The notes beneath the pieces were generated by a model. That model was not told where the DNA came from. It saw nothing but the letters and a program-made list of their open reading frames with translations, and did no database searches. This document shows, one piece after another, positions 37,001 to 49,130 of a stretch of DNA of 64,000 bases (position 1 is its first letter; every line of letters begins with the position of its first letter). Origin of the DNA: Lampris incognitus (Eukaryota; Chordata; Actinopteri; Lampriformes; Lampridae); the NCBI RefSeq assembly GCF_029633865.1, contig NC_079219.1, positions 19,301,963-19,365,962 on the forward strand, given 5' to 3'. Made by a program: the position numbers and the translations under genes.

Positions 37001-37174
37001 TTCCAACTTCATCTGCTTAAAGTCGGACACCAGAATTCGGTCACTTGAGAGTTTCTCCAACTCCTGCTGGGTCAAAGTTCTCGCGGTGGTGGTTTTGGTT
37101 TGTCCAGGGATGCATGGAGACATTTCGACTTTCGCTTCATCAGTCCCGACGTCCTGATCTTTCGCTGATGCCAT
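31006..37174 (-). CDS. mettl6: METTL6, tRNA 3-methylcytidine methyltransferase (5 coding exons, 295 aa)
   Basis: Coding exons: 36890-37174, 36074-36208, 34449-34619, 32185-32326, 31006-31160; all GT-AG and in phase (888 nt with stop). Near-identity to the remembered human protein is seen in [43 protein letters not shown] and [11 protein letters not shown]. The SAM-binding motif I is [10 protein letters not shown] (residues 103-112). METTL6 methylates C32 of serine tRNAs to m3C, working with seryl-tRNA synthetase. The ATG at 37174 is chosen because upstream in-frame sequence has only a TTG and the product then starts like the mammalian one (MAS). The N-terminus is some ten residues longer than in mammals. 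Introns hold a hAT-like element, a MITE and an inverted pair of LINE tails. Confidence 0.95.
32886..34306. mobile_element. hAT-like element in mettl6 intron 3
   Basis: Ends are imperfect inverted repeats (TAGGGATCGACCGATTATTG at left, reverse complement of CCATATTGATCGACCCCTA at right). They are flanked by 8-bp direct repeats ATCTTGAC (32878-32885) and GTCTTGAC (34307-34314), as for hAT. ATCGGCC-type subterminal motifs recur. No transposase frame remains, so it is non-autonomous. Confidence 0.7.
33404..33571. mobile_element. Fold-back MITE nested in the hAT-like element
   Basis: Two 34-bp arms (GTCAGACGGCCCTTTCA... and its reverse complement at 33538-33571) match with one or two differences and enclose about 100 bases. 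No coding sequence. Confidence 0.65.
34938..35275 (-). mobile_element. LINE 3' fragment (copy 2), mettl6 intron 2
   Basis: Minus strand encodes [40 protein letters not shown], the C-terminal tail of a common fish LINE reverse-transcriptase ORF, with small frame disruptions. Inverted relative to the copy at 35461. Confidence 0.75.
35461..35775 (+). mobile_element. LINE 3' fragment (copy 3), mettl6 intron 2
   Basis: Plus strand frame of 98 codons reads [20 protein letters not shown], then [31 protein letters not shown] and MIRCGDP-stop. This is the same LINE tail in the better-preserved form. A GAAAGTAATAGTAGTAGTA tail follows. An AAT trinucleotide run precedes it at 35436-35457. Confidence 0.75.
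36278..36586. mobile_element. MITE with about 50-bp inverted termini, mettl6 intron 1
   Basis: Left end TGGGCCTCATTTATCAATCG and right end CGACTGATGAATGAGGCCCA are inverted repeats that extend to about 50 bases. The core of about 210 bases has no coding potential. It starts 69 bases upstream (in transcript sense, downstream of) of the exon 2 acceptor boundary at 36209. Target duplication unclear. Confidence 0.75.
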
Positions 37175-37325
37175 AGCGAACCTGGTTTTGCCCAAAGAGC
37201 AGCTGGATCCCCAAAGACTATCCTGTGCCCTGTGCCCTGCTGTCTTCCATCCACAATTCGAAACTGTCTCGAACTACCCAATTTTGTCAACGACAAAAAG
37301 TTAATGGTGTCATATTTCGTAATGA

Positions 37326-37395
<70 letters not shown>

Positions 37396-37869
37396 CAACA
37401 GCTGATTATTAACAGCTTACTAAGGCAACAGTTCTCCTTTCCACACGAAATGTGCAGGCAACTTGTCCACCGTAGAAAACCCTCCGTGTGAAAATGGGTT
37501 CCTTCGTGTTTGAAGCCATCAATTTCAAATTTGAATTTCAAATCTTAGCCCTTTATTGAAAAGAAAAATGCATGTCAAGCCCCATGAAATGCTATTTCAA
37601 GTGTGTCTTACAGGCTATATTTCAATTTTACGAAGAGAGCGATGGCTAATACTTTATTCCACAAGGCATATCGGTGATATTTTACGACCGGAACAAAACA
37701 GGAAAAGGAGTAGCCACGTGACGTAAGACTGTTTTGCTAAAGTTTAGCCAGCAGGCTAGCTTCGTCTTGTTGACTTATGTTATTGAGTTATCGTTGTTTG
37801 AGCTAGCCTCCGATCTATTTCTCTTAGTATCTGAGACAAATGGGAAACTGAAACTTTTAAAAAGGAGCC
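37175..37869. promoter_or_regulatory. Shared divergent promoter region, mettl6 and eaf1
   Basis: The two start codons face away from each other across 695 bases, so both 5' UTRs and promoters must lie largely here. An (AT) run at 37328-37391 splits the region. I recall METTL6 and EAF1 also being adjacent and divergent in mammals. No specific factor site is claimed. Confidence 0.7.
37328..37391. repeat. (AT)n microsatellite in the mettl6-eaf1 promoter region
   Basis: About 31 AT units without interruption, placed between the two divergent genes, 154 bases before the mettl6 start codon. Confidence 0.97.
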
Positions 37870-40800
37870 ATGAACGGCAGCACTACGCCACTCTTAGACA
37901 AAGAGGAGCATGTTTTGAAGCTCGGAGAGAGCTTCGAAAAGAGGCCAAAATCTTCCTTTCATACAATTAGATGTGAGTGTCAAAGGAGTATCAGGCGGTG
38001 CACGACATTTGCATTCTACTCGTCGAAAGAGGAAGAGAACCAATTAAAATGGAGAACCAGTGTGGCGTACATTGTTTTACTTGGGACAGTTATCGCTCCT
38101 CTTGCACAACCTCGGATAGTCATTTAAGTGAATTAGCTTCGGATGTTTGAGCCACTTTTTAACTTTGTATCTTTACCAGAAGGCAACGTTAATTTACCAG
38201 ACTACCAAGTTTATTTTTGCTGTCAGTTGTTTTGTTAGTTTTGACATTTCAAAAATTCAAAATTGGGAGAACGGAAAATGCAACTTTGATCTTAATGGAA
38301 TGATATTTGATGACGTTAAATTGCTCGCATTTTGTGTAATCGTTGCTTTTAGCTCCGGCACTTAAAAACTGGTACAGTTGCCATACGACCTTATTCAAAG
38401 CAAAGTTTCCAATGTCCCTTCTCTACAGATGACTTTAAACCTGCGTCTATCGACACGAGCTGTGAGGGAGAGCTGCAAGTTGGAAAAGGGGATGAAGTCA
38501 CGATAACATTACCTCACATTCCAGTAAGATTATTCTTTTGTAAACTAGCGAAAGTCTTCTGTTAGCACCATGGTCCTCTCTATCTAAAATAATGCACAGG
38601 ACAGGAAACGAAACTTTCCTTTACCAACCACCATAGTTGACAAGATACCTAAACTCATCAGCTGCATTCTCTCTTTTACCTGACAAGTATGGCTTTACAG
38701 CAGAGGAGGATCTCTGCAGAATGATCGCTAACCAGCACTGGACTTAACAGGATGTGTTGATCATTTATAGTTGGTTAACTTTCTCAATCACACACTTGTC
38801 TATCTTTTATTTGTCCTTTTTACCCCAAAATGGCACGTTATCATTGGTTACATTCCCTCTTGAAACTAGTTGAATGACATGGCATCAATCAGTAAATAGT
38901 TTATGTTAATGAACTAGTTTTAAGAAAACTGCAAGCAGGATGCGTTGGACATTTTAGATGTCAGGGTTGGCAGTAGAGAAAACCTGGACTGCGGGAGGTC
39001 CTCAGTTCAGTTTCTGTAATAGTTAATGTTAACATTGTATCCACTGATAATGAAGAAATCTTCTGTAGCAGTGCTGCTGAGCAACTCACCTACTCACTCT
39101 TTTGAAAGGGACGTCAGATAAATGTTAATTTTGGAAAGATTAACAATGGCACATGGAGAACTTAGTAGAGTTGGTATGACATTAAATAGATCAGAATTAA
39201 ATATTGAAAATTCAGTGTAATTTCATTCCCATATAATTCTTGATTTTTATATACAAGGAATCCTTAACTTCTATTACAGCATATTTTACATTTTATAATT
39301 TTATCATGTATAAGTCTTATGTGAGCAACTTGCCAATTCAAATTTCTGGTATATGAAGATTTGTCAAATAAACCTGATTCAGATTTTTAATGTACTGACA
39401 AAACAGAACCAACATGTCCCCCTAGAGTATAAATGTGACACATCAACAATGATGCACACAGTGCCTTGCAAAAGTATTTAACCCCCTTGACAGTCATCAC
39501 TAATTTCCGGATTATAAAAGATACTCACACATCTGTTCCTGAACAATATTATTTTTGTGAACCCATTAGCTCTAACAGCATGTTCCCAAAGGCAAAATAA
39601 GTTATGTTTTGCTGGCTTTTTATAAGTAAATTAAAAACTAAAATATAGTGCTTGCACAAATATTCAACCCCTTGTGCTCTGAACGCTCCAAGTTTACACA
39701 AATAAGAAATGATCCCTGAAACAAACTCAGGTAAACACAATTGGACATAATTAGTGTGCACCACAAGTAACGGTCTCATTTATGGGTATAAAAAGCACTC
39801 TGTGTAAAGTTCATTAGCCGGGCATGAACTCCATCAGAAAATGAAGACAAAGGAGCATAATACTGAAGTAAGAGACAAAGTGATTAAAATGCAGAAGGTG
39901 GGAAAGGGATACCAAACAATATCCAAGTGTTTGGATGTCCCACAGAACACTGTTGGATTCATTGTCAGAAAGTGGAAAGTGTATCACACCACCGACGCTT
40001 TGTAAGACAGGCCATCCCTAAAGCTAAGTGTCCAAGCAAGACATGGGCTGGTGAGGAAATCCACAGACGATCCTGCAATCACTTTGAAGGAGCTCCAGAG
40101 CAGTGTCTTAAACTGGAGTAAATGTGCATAAGTCAACCATATCATGGGCTCTCCATAAATCTGGCCTATATGGGAGGGTGGCAAGAAAGAAGCAATTGCT
40201 CGGAACTATGCATACAAAAGCACGCTTGGAGTTTGTTACCAAGCATGAGAGAGTCCCAGTTAGGATGCGGGTAAAGGTTTTGTGGTCAGATGAGACGAAA
40301 GTTGAGCTTTTTGGCCAAAACTCAAAGTGTTATGTGTGGCGCAAACCTAGCACTACTCATGCCCTAAAAAACACCCTCCCTACAATGAAGCATGGTGGCG
40401 GTAGCATAATGCTATGGGGTTGCTTTTCATCTGCAGGCACTGCAAACCTTGTTCAAATTGAGGGAAGAATGGATGGAGCTAAATGCAGGGAAATATTGGA
40501 GGAAAATCTGTTGCAGTCTGCCATAAACCTGAATCTTGGGAGACGGTTCACCTTCCAGTAGGACAATAATCCCACGCACAAGGCTAAATCAACAACGGCA
40601 TGGCTCAGCAACAAAAAGGTGAATGTTTTGGAGTGGCCAAGCCAAGGTCTGGACCTCAACTCCATTGAAAATCTGTGGCACAGACTGAAAATCGCAGTCC
40701 AGAGGCACCATCCCACCAACCTGCAAGACCTGTACAAATTCTGCCAAGAAGAATCAGCAAAAATTAATCCAGAAGAATGTGCAAAGCTTGTACATACTTA

Positions 40801-41417
40801 CCCCAAGAGAATCGTGGCTGTTATTGCAGCAAAAGGGTATTCTACAAAGTATTGATATGTGGGGGTTGAATGCAAGCACTATATTTTAGTTTTTAATTTA
40901 TTTTTAAAAAAAAGTCAGCGAAACATAAGTTATTTTGGCTTTGGGAACATGTTGTTAGAGCTTGTGGGTTCACAAAAACAATATTGTTCAGGAACAGATG
41001 TGTGAGTGTCTTTTATAATCTAGAAATTAGTGATGACTGTCAAGGGGGTTGAATATTTTTGCAAGGCACTGTATTTAGACCTGGAGGGTGAATCCCATTT
41101 AAGTACTTATTAAACCTGTTGTCCTCTCAGGGTTCCACACCTCCCATGACAGTATTCAAAGGGAACAAGCGGCCGTACCAAAAAGACTGTGTGCTCATCA
41201 TCAACCACGACACGGGCGAGTTTGTCCTAGAGAAACTAAGCAGCAGCATCCAGGTCAAGAAAACCAGGTGAGAGGACAAAGGTCATCAACCAGGCAACTT
41301 TGAAAGTTTTCACAAGTTGAAATATTTTTCCTCTGGATTTCCTTCGGGTGCTCTTATTTCCTCCCACAGTCCAAAGACATGTAGGTCTAAATTGTCCCTA
41401 GATTGTCTAAATTGTCG

Positions 41418-41455
<38 letters not shown>

Positions 41456-44400
41456 TGGCCTGGCGGTATGTACGGGGTGTCTCCCCGCCTGCCGTTCAAT
41501 GACTGCTGGGATAGGCTCCAGCATCTCCGCGACCCTGAGAGCAGGATACATGGTTTCGATAATGGATGGATGGATGGAATGAAACATTTTTGGAGATTTG
41601 TCATCTAAAAAAAAAGGTCATAAAATCATTTTGGCTAAGGATGTCCTGTTGTTTAAACCAGATGGGAGCCAAGGCTCACCAACCAAGGCTCAGGCCTCAT
41701 TAATCAATCAATCAATCAAGTTGCATTTTATATACAGCATCATGGATTGCATATCCTCCCTTTTCGCAATATAATTAAATTCTCTTTATATGCATGAATG
41801 TTAGATAAGCTGGATTGAAGAAGTTTATTCTAAACATGGAGTTTAAGCATTCACTTTTCAAAATGTGAACAACCCAGGCTTTAATGGGGTCATTATTTTG
41901 ACAGTTGTGGATGAAGTGCCCATTTATCTGTACATGGTGTTGTTTCTTTTTAAGTGGGCTATATATTGATATAGAATAATTTGATCCTCTGTTCCTCCAC
42001 GAGGAGAAATCTGATAATGGGTTAATAAGTGGGGTGTCTGTTCAAATTGGGATATTTCTCTTTTTCAAGAAAAGATTGATTGTGTGCCTACATTGTCCCT
42101 CTGTACTTTTCAGGGCGGAGGGGAGCAGTAAAATCCAGGCCCGGATCGAGCAGCAGTCGGTACGGTCCACCCAACCTACCTCCCAGTTCCGAGCCCCCAC
42201 CAAGCCTGGTGCGGGTATCAAGACCTCCCCCTCCCCATCCAAAGATAACCCTTCTCCAGAACCCCAGCTTGATGACATCAAGAGAGGTGAGGAGGCCCCA
42301 CCTCAGTCCCAGCCCATGTCATAATATTAATAGTAAAAAACGCAAATAGATCCTCAAAGTAACATACATTTTCCACCCAAATAAGGGATTGGGGTTTCTT
42401 TGCCTTACCAGACTAATTGGAAAATGAATAGGGGTATACAGTATTGCCTCAAGCTATGTCCAACAGCAACACTGACAATTTTTCTGAAACCATTTAGATT
42501 CAGTTTGGGCTTTCGTATCTGTTAAGGTGGGTATGAACCAACTTTGAAACTGCAGTGAGAAAAATGTAAATTATCGTTAGCATTAACTAGCTTAGCATCT
42601 CAACATTTGACTCTGATGTGACCTGCTCTGAGCTTTCTAGCTGAGAGACAGCAGCTGTGGTTGTAGAGAAATGTTGGCTTTGTGACACACATCTGCACTT
42701 AGTTAGCAAATATTTTAAACTGGATTACGTTTATGAAACATACAATAATTTCCTATAGTTTCTAATTTCCTTGTTTTACTTGTTTGAAAAATGAAATGAT
42801 TTGGAAATGGGAACTAGAAATCCTATTCATTTTCGCCACTGTCAAAAAAATGTTGGAGCTGGAAGTTATCCGGAAGCCCTGAAATGACGGTTCTTCGATT
42901 GTCTATAGGCTTGCCCTGGTGGGCTGTTTTTTCCAGGTTAGATCAAGACTGGTGCTGTTAGCGCAACACTGTCAAAACCCATATTCTATTTTTACGAAAT
43001 ATTTTATTACTGCGGCAGTGCAAACATAAGGCAACAAGGGAAATTAATGACCATGCAACAACACTCCAAACGTGATAATCGCTAATGAGTCAGAGTTGGT
43101 GTCATTGTCCTGTAACGTGTTGTTGCATCCCTCTATTTCAGTGTAACAGTGGGTTAACTAAAGTCTCACGGAGAGGTGTTTCCAACTTTCAAGTAATTCT
43201 GCTACAGGATGGGCATTAACATCCTCTAGTGGTCAAAGGTGGTATTTCATGTTACCAACTATTCTCTCAAGAGGCATCGCTCCATTGAATCTAATGAAGG
43301 TTGTATCTTTCTGCATTCAAGGCCCCTTTCATGAGTTGCCAAAACCTCTAATTAAACACTGATTATGTTTTTAACTATAGGGGGATCACACAAGGTATAG
43401 GGTATCATATAGAAATTGCTGTTATGTTATCGTTTGTTTTTTTCTGCTTCATAATTGTTGTTATGCACCCCTGTGCTGCCATAGTTTTGTAATTTCATTA
43501 GTATTTAAGTGGATGGATTATTCGATTGATGGATACAAGGTCAAAATGTAATTTTGCTGGAATTCTTCCAGCCATTCCTTTAATCCCTGACTGATTCTGT
43601 ACTGCCCCTGCTGGTCACAGAGCTGCGTGCGGAGGTGGAGGTGATAGAGCAGATGAGCAGCAGTGGGAGCAGTAGTTCCTCAGACTCTGGCAGTGGAGAT
43701 GACAGCTCCAGCAGTGATGGCGAGCATGACGCCCCCCTGACTCACGGGCAGACCTCCCCCAGCCGCCACTCCTCAGCCAATGGGGGGGCGGACAGACAGC
43801 ATGGCAGCAGCCAGCTCATGAGCACACTCAGTGAGTTCTCTAATCACTTTAGAGAAAATATGTACCGCAAATAATATTCCTGGGAAATCGGCACAGACCT
43901 GAACTTATTGCATTGGCAAGAACAGGCTAAATGTTTTAACCTACAGTGGGGATTTTCTCTTGGCTGTGTTTTTCTTTTCTTTTTTTAAAAATCTATTTGT
44001 TGGGTTTTGCAATTTGTTTAATATGACACAAACAAACAATCAATCATATGCATCCCCTCCCTCTTTCCCTCCCTCCCATCCCCAGAGCAGAGATAAACAG
44101 GAAGAAAAGAAGGGGGGGTGTTGGCATTAAAAGACCATCGAGTACAGAATAGGTTGTGGGAAAGGTCAGAATACAGAAGCAAAGCCAGCAGCAATACACG
44201 GAATCCATATATATGTTGCAGGTAGCACAGGTAACATAATCAGATGAAAGACAAAATTAGCATTGTGTGAAGATGATGTCTAGCATCATGTGTAAACCCC
44301 CAAATCATGCCATTACAGTAACAATAAGGTTCCTGCAGTACATGCATGGACCCCTAAAGAAAAAGGAGGTTGAAACAGTGGACCATCCAATCACAGCTTT

Positions 44401-45446
44401 GATACAAGGAGGCAGCATAGTTGAGAGGACACAGAATTGTAAACAGCAGTGGTGACAGTAGTGAATGGTTAACTTTGTTGTGTTGAAGCAGCATCATAGG
44501 AGTCACGTGATGCATAGACAGTGCGCAGTGTGCCAGCATGTCAGCTTTTGTGACAAAATCACTTCACGATGTAAGATTTGTTACTTTGTCCCTGCTGCCC
44601 ATATTTTTTTTTTTTTTTTGGTGAGACATGGACCGATTTTAGCTATTGTGTTTTTGCATCTTCTGAATTATGGCTAAATAGTTTCATTCCGAAATGCAAA
44701 ATCTCCACTTTGATTTAAGGAAATATATATTCTGCAAGAAACTGATTTATTTCCAACAGACTGACTGTCAATATGTTAAATCCAAAGACGATCCTTCCCT
44801 CAAAAACAACAGTTTCAGAAGCTGAGCTCTCCAAGTGACTTACTGTGTCACAGCAATACAAAACGCTGTCATCTTTCACGCCAACAATCATTTAGCTGTT
44901 GTGGGTGTGAATAACCCCTTTTGGAGTTGGTGATAAAAAACCACAACAGGTGGGCTTCTGGGTAGCATAGCGGTTTATTCCGTTGCCTACCAACATGGGG
45001 ATCGCTGATTTGAATCCCCTGTTACTTCCAGCTTGGTCGGGTGTCCCTACAGACACAATTGGCCGTGTCTGCAGGTGGGAAGCCAGATGTGGGTATGTGT
45101 CTTGGTCGCTGCACTAGCGCCTCCTCTGGTCGGTCGAGGCGCCTGTTCAGGGGGGAGGGGAAACTGGGGGGAATAGCGTGATCCTCCCACGTGCTACGTC
45201 CCCCTGGTGAAACTCCTCGCTGTCAGGTGAAAAGAAGCAGCTGGTGACTCAACATGAATCGGAGGAGGCATGTGGTAGTCTGCAGCCCTCCCCAGATTGG
45301 AAGAAGGGGTGGAGCAGCAAACGGGGCAGCTCAGAGAGCAGGGTCATTGGCCAGGTGAAAAAAAACAAAAACGATCAATGGTTCTTGTTTTCACAGGAAA
45401 TGACCTGCAGCTCAGCGAGTCGGGCAGCGACAGCGATGATGAGTGA
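37870..45446 (+). CDS. eaf1: EAF1, ELL-associated factor 1 (6 exons, 255 aa)
   Basis: Exons: 37870-37972, 38429-38523, 41131-41267, 42114-42286, 43621-43830, 45397-45446; all junctions GT-AG and in phase (768 nt with stop). The conserved EAF N-terminal domain is seen as [54 protein letters not shown] and [20 protein letters not shown]. It is followed by [20 protein letters not shown], a serine-rich stretch and an acidic end ([10 protein letters not shown]). EAF1 binds and stimulates ELL in RNA polymerase II elongation complexes in the nucleus. The absence of the proline run I recall in human EAF1 around residue 145 is the main difference. Intron 2 carries a Tc1-like element. A family B SINE ends just upstream of the last exon. 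Confidence 0.95.
39459..41071 (+). mobile_element. Tc1-like DNA transposon in eaf1 intron 2
   Basis: Long inverted repeats (left CAGTGCCTTGCAAAAGTATT, right GCAAGGCACTG) extend to about 150 bases or more. A TA follows the right end; the left flank is CA, probably a mutated TA. Between them lies a Tc1-type transposase from about 39841 to 40855: helix-turn-helix region, then [26 protein letters not shown] and SIENLW (DD34E). The frame is interrupted: a frameshift after the DNA-binding part, a stop at about 40120 and a TAG at about 40559-40561 just before the second catalytic Asp. It is therefore inactive. Confidence 0.9.
41328..41580 (+). mobile_element. SINE family A, 5'-truncated, eaf1 intron 3
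   Basis: Sense orientation. Starts within the body (CCTCCCACAGTCCAAAGACA), contains a TG run of about 17 units at 41420-41453, continues through GGGATAGGCTCCAGCATC and ends in ATGGATGGATGGA. Confidence 0.8.
44000..44060. repeat. Possible LINE-1 3' UTR remnant, eaf1 intron 5
   Basis: The stretch TTGGGTTTTGCAATTTGTTT resembles the reverse complement of fish L1 tails. No coding part adjoins it. Weak call. Confidence 0.25.
44950..45356 (+). mobile_element. SINE family B directly upstream of the last eaf1 exon
   Basis: Full-length copy: head GGGCTTCTGGGTAGCATAGC, family body (CTACGTCCCCCTGGTGAAAC), and a 3' end running into an A-rich stretch. It ends about 40 bases before the acceptor at 45396, in the same orientation as eaf1. 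Confidence 0.85.
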
Positions 45447-46512
45447 CCTTCGACACCTCCCTTCCCTCATGACTCACCACCTCTTCACTCACCTCTCTCT
45501 TCTGTCTGCTCGGACCTTTTTTCATTCCATCACCGTTGGTAGCCGACCCTAAGCGTCGCATCTTGGTTTGCCGTAATATTTTCCATTTTAGTATTTCCTT
45601 AACGCTGGCCAGCCTGGAGATTTAAGAGTGTACGTTTTATTAGATATAAATATATATATATATATATTTTGTTTTGTATATCAAAACTTGGAGGGGGGGG
45701 AAGAAAACAAAAAAATTATATAAGTTTGGGAGAATATATATTAGAGAGCTCATACATATTTTCTGTACTGAGAGTGGCTACTTCTATCAGCTGTGTGTTA
45801 TATGGTGTTGGTTTTGTTCTGTCTTTATAGGAAATGGAGGAGCTTGTTTTGAAATATCACCTGTAGTTCTTGCCCCTTGTCTCATCTCATATCAGAAAAA
45901 TCCGAGGGGTGTGTTTTTATTAGCTCATTGTAGATTTTAAAATAGTAGCGCTTCGTAGATGGCCCACACAGTTCCCCTCAAAAGGCCCCATGAAAATGAA
46001 CTACGTGGAAAACAAAACCGCGTTGGGAGGCTTTTGACCAAGTCTGAGTCAGCATGTCAGTGGGCTCATTGCTTCAAATGTGTGTTGTGATGGAATTTCA
46101 GCCCGAACATCAACTAATATTTCACTGTATTCATCTATTCCTCAATCCCAAACTCATTTTACATTGTTCATTCTATTAATTTGATATTTATCGCGAAGTA
46201 AATCTCAGAGGACCGTGGAAAACAATACTGAACAGTTAGTGAAACGAGATTAGGGGGGATTTTACGCTTAGTTTTAAATAACACTGCCTTTTGCTAATTG
46301 GGGGGAAAAAAGAGTCATGGTCGGTCATCGCCATGTCAAGCTTCTTTGAATTTTCATTTGCGTATTTACTGACATTTGATTCAGGAGCGTGAAGTGTGGT
46401 AGAATTATATCAACCATCATAGACAATTAAGTTCCATGATGTCACACATTTGTGTCCTCTGATCCCGAACGCTCATATTACAAAACTTATAAAACAGGAA
46501 GAAAAAAAATCT
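45447..46512. other. eaf1 3' UTR and flank
   Basis: Sequence after the eaf1 stop, including a TA run near 45646-45667. The 3' UTR end could not be fixed. Nothing else coding was recognised. Confidence 0.5.
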
Positions 46513-46700
46513 TCCAGCATCCATTCATTATCCAAGCCACTTAGCCTGAGCAGGGTCTTGGGGATGCTGGAGCCTATCCCAGCAGCCATTGGGCGGCAGG
46601 CGGGGAGACACCCTGGACAGGCCGCCAGTCCATCACAGGGCCAACACACGCACACACATTAATACCTAGGGACAATTTAGTATGACCATTCACCTGACAT
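46513..46700 (-). mobile_element. SINE family A, truncated
   Basis: Only the tail half remains (complement of GGATGCTGGAGCCTATCCCA through GGGACAATTTAGTATGACC). The head half is missing. Confidence 0.75.
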
Positions 46701-46985
46701 AAGAAAGGACAGGATGGTCAGTTGGTTTGTGAAGTCATATCCCCCAAATACAGGACATGGGTTCAAGTCCATATTTGCTGTGTCTGCCGAAGTTTGGGTT
46801 TAAAATGCTTTGTGGATTAATAAAGCATATCAACGAGTCTGCTTTCGCAGACAAATAACCTAAAACGCCCATTTTATAGAATCAGTAAGCATCGCTATTG
46901 GTTTTTATTTATTGTAAGCATTCCTCAGTCATTATTTCTCCTCTGGTGGAAAATTAAATGTCGGGAAAGTACTTAAATTGTCATC

Positions 46986-47031
46986 ATGTTGGAATGACAC
47001 ATGTACCCATGTACATGTGTCATTCCAACAT
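46986..47031. repeat. Perfect 21-bp palindrome with 4-base loop
   Basis: ATGTTGGAATGACACATGTAC is followed by CCAT and then its exact reverse complement. No flanking target duplication was noted. Confidence 0.9.
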
Positions 47032-47946
47032 ACGGGGTAAATCCAGGAGGAAGCTCTGATTTTTTTTTTTTAGTTTGTTCTACCTGTTGTGAGTTTCCCC
47101 CCCAGTACAGCAGTCACTAATGTTCAGCAATATCAGTCAGTATAAGCTGATTATTATTACGAGCCAAACACTAACTAACCAGTGTCCACGTACCCTAAAA
47201 GTGTTTCCTGGCATAATTTGAAATATTGAACATTTAAAAAGTGATAGCTTGCTAGAAAGTAACTCACTCGAATGTTAACTCAATTTTTTAGATACTAGTA
47301 CTGACAATTGAGAATGTAATCATATTTAAAAGTGGAATATTAGTGAAGAACATTAATATATTTTATTTTAAATCGATGCAATCATCAATGATTAATTTTG
47401 ATCTTGGGATTTATCGCTATTCTCACACCGTTAAGAGTTAACATTTGACCAAAGACTCGTATTGACAGGACTCTGGCGTTGTCCTAAGTGATAAATATCA
47501 GGGCTGGGTTTCCAAAAATCTCATCCTCAGTCCAAAGTCCCCTTTAATGCATTCAATTCGATAAAATGACATTAAATATCCCCCATGGGTAACGTGGATT
47601 GAAGGCAAACCTCCCCCGAGGCTGAACAGTCCCCCTCGATATCATCCCACACCCATTCTTAATAACTAAAAAGTCCATTTGTAGCAGAAACCGTGCAAGC
47701 TAGCTGAAAGTGTCGTCAAGGGGGTTTAAAATTGGTATTATATGAATGAAAATGTGACACCGGTCCCCTCCATTCTGCTATTGGGGGAAATTTCTAGAGA
47801 AAAAGTTAAATATCTCTAAGTATACAGAACCTGTCAAATTCTGCTGTCCAAGGCCCACCTGACACCACCTTTTGTGAAAATCCATCCACTTGAGATGTCG
47901 CACTGACAAACAGGGTCAAAACACAACTCCCTCAGCAGAGGTCATA
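47032..47946. other. Intergenic, nothing recognised
   Basis: AT-rich; no exon or repeat family was recognised on either strand. Confidence 0.45.
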
Positions 47947-48144
47947 ATGGGTTATTCTCGTATTGCGTCACATATCACGTGACGGCAACGCATCGTCCAT
48001 GTTGGAGGACAACGGCTCCAGTCCATAGGACGCTGTGTTGCCCTCATTGCGCGATGCTAAACGTCTTCTAAACAGTCAGAGTGGACAGGGTTTGTTTCAA
48101 GGTTTGATTCATACAGAATAGCCATCACGGTTCGATATTTTACA

Positions 48145-48603
48145 ATGGTTAATTTCTGCGCTGTTTTGGGTTGTTCCAATCGAGCTGACAGAGACTGGAA
48201 CAAGTCCTACCTTCACTTTCCAAAGATAATCAGCCATCAAGGAGAAGAAACTCGGAAGGTTGTCAGAGGAAAGAAGAAGAAAATGGATCTGGAGGATAAG
48301 TCGGGAAGATCTTACAGATGAAAAAATTAGTATCATGCAGAAGTTAAGATACCTGCTTTTACCAAAGGGAAAAGGCAGCTTGGTCATTTAGAAATTGAGG
48401 CAACAAGAAAAATTGCATCTGCGCAGCCACGTGGAGCGTGTTATTGGCCTAGTACGGAGAACTTTTACAATTTTACAAGGAGTTTTAGCAACAGAGCACT
48501 TAAGGAATAAGGATAGTGCTGGTGTGACAACAGTGGATAAAATTGCCTTGGTTTCTTGTGCGTTGACAAATGTGTGTGACTCAGTAGTTCCTTCAGATTG
48601 ATA
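48145..48603 (+). pseudogene. Deleted THAP/DDE transposase remnant
   Basis: Begins with a THAP start (MVNFCAVLGCSNRADRDWNK...LHFPKI) carrying the first two zinc-binding cysteines. After about 60 codons it jumps, with frame changes, to the C-terminal end of a DDE_Tnp_4 nuclease (ATRKIASARSHVERVIGLVR, CALTNVCDSVVPSD, stop). The catalytic core between them is missing, as are the second THAP zinc ligands. Confidence 0.7.
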
Positions 48604-49130
48604 CAACTTTCAAGTTATATATTATTCATTGTATAAAACTTATAATATACTTTTAGAGAAACAAAAGCATTTAAAAATAGATATTTCAATTTTATTAGAC
48701 ATTTTTCAATTGTGTGTCAATCATCAGCAATTACATGGTTTGAATATAATTTGTACAAGAGGGAGAGAAACTGCTTTTGTTTGGTAAATGTGTTAAGCTA
48801 TTGGTCTAACATAGCGATAAATGCGAGTTTTGCCATATATGGTATGGCTCCTTGGTTTTTCCATCTATAGCTTGTACATCATTATTGGTCGAAGCCATCG
48901 CGGAATTGCATGAGATTGGCCAAACAGCCGAAAATCCTCAAATCGAATCTGATCCTTTTCGCCATTAGACCAGAACTTCGTAAACATTTATTTTGCGAAC
49001 TGTTTTTCGAAGATCACAACTGCTTTGTTTTATTTCCATACGTTTGTCCGATTTTCGCTTCAAATTTCATCTTGTAAACACAGATCGACAATGAGAACGT
49101 CAGTGTAAACAGTGGTTGCTAAGGGCAACT

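Noticed and set aside
37175-37195. Upstream start for METTL6 ([10 protein letters not shown])
   Set aside because: The upstream initiator would be TTG; the ATG at 37174 gives the expected MAS start.
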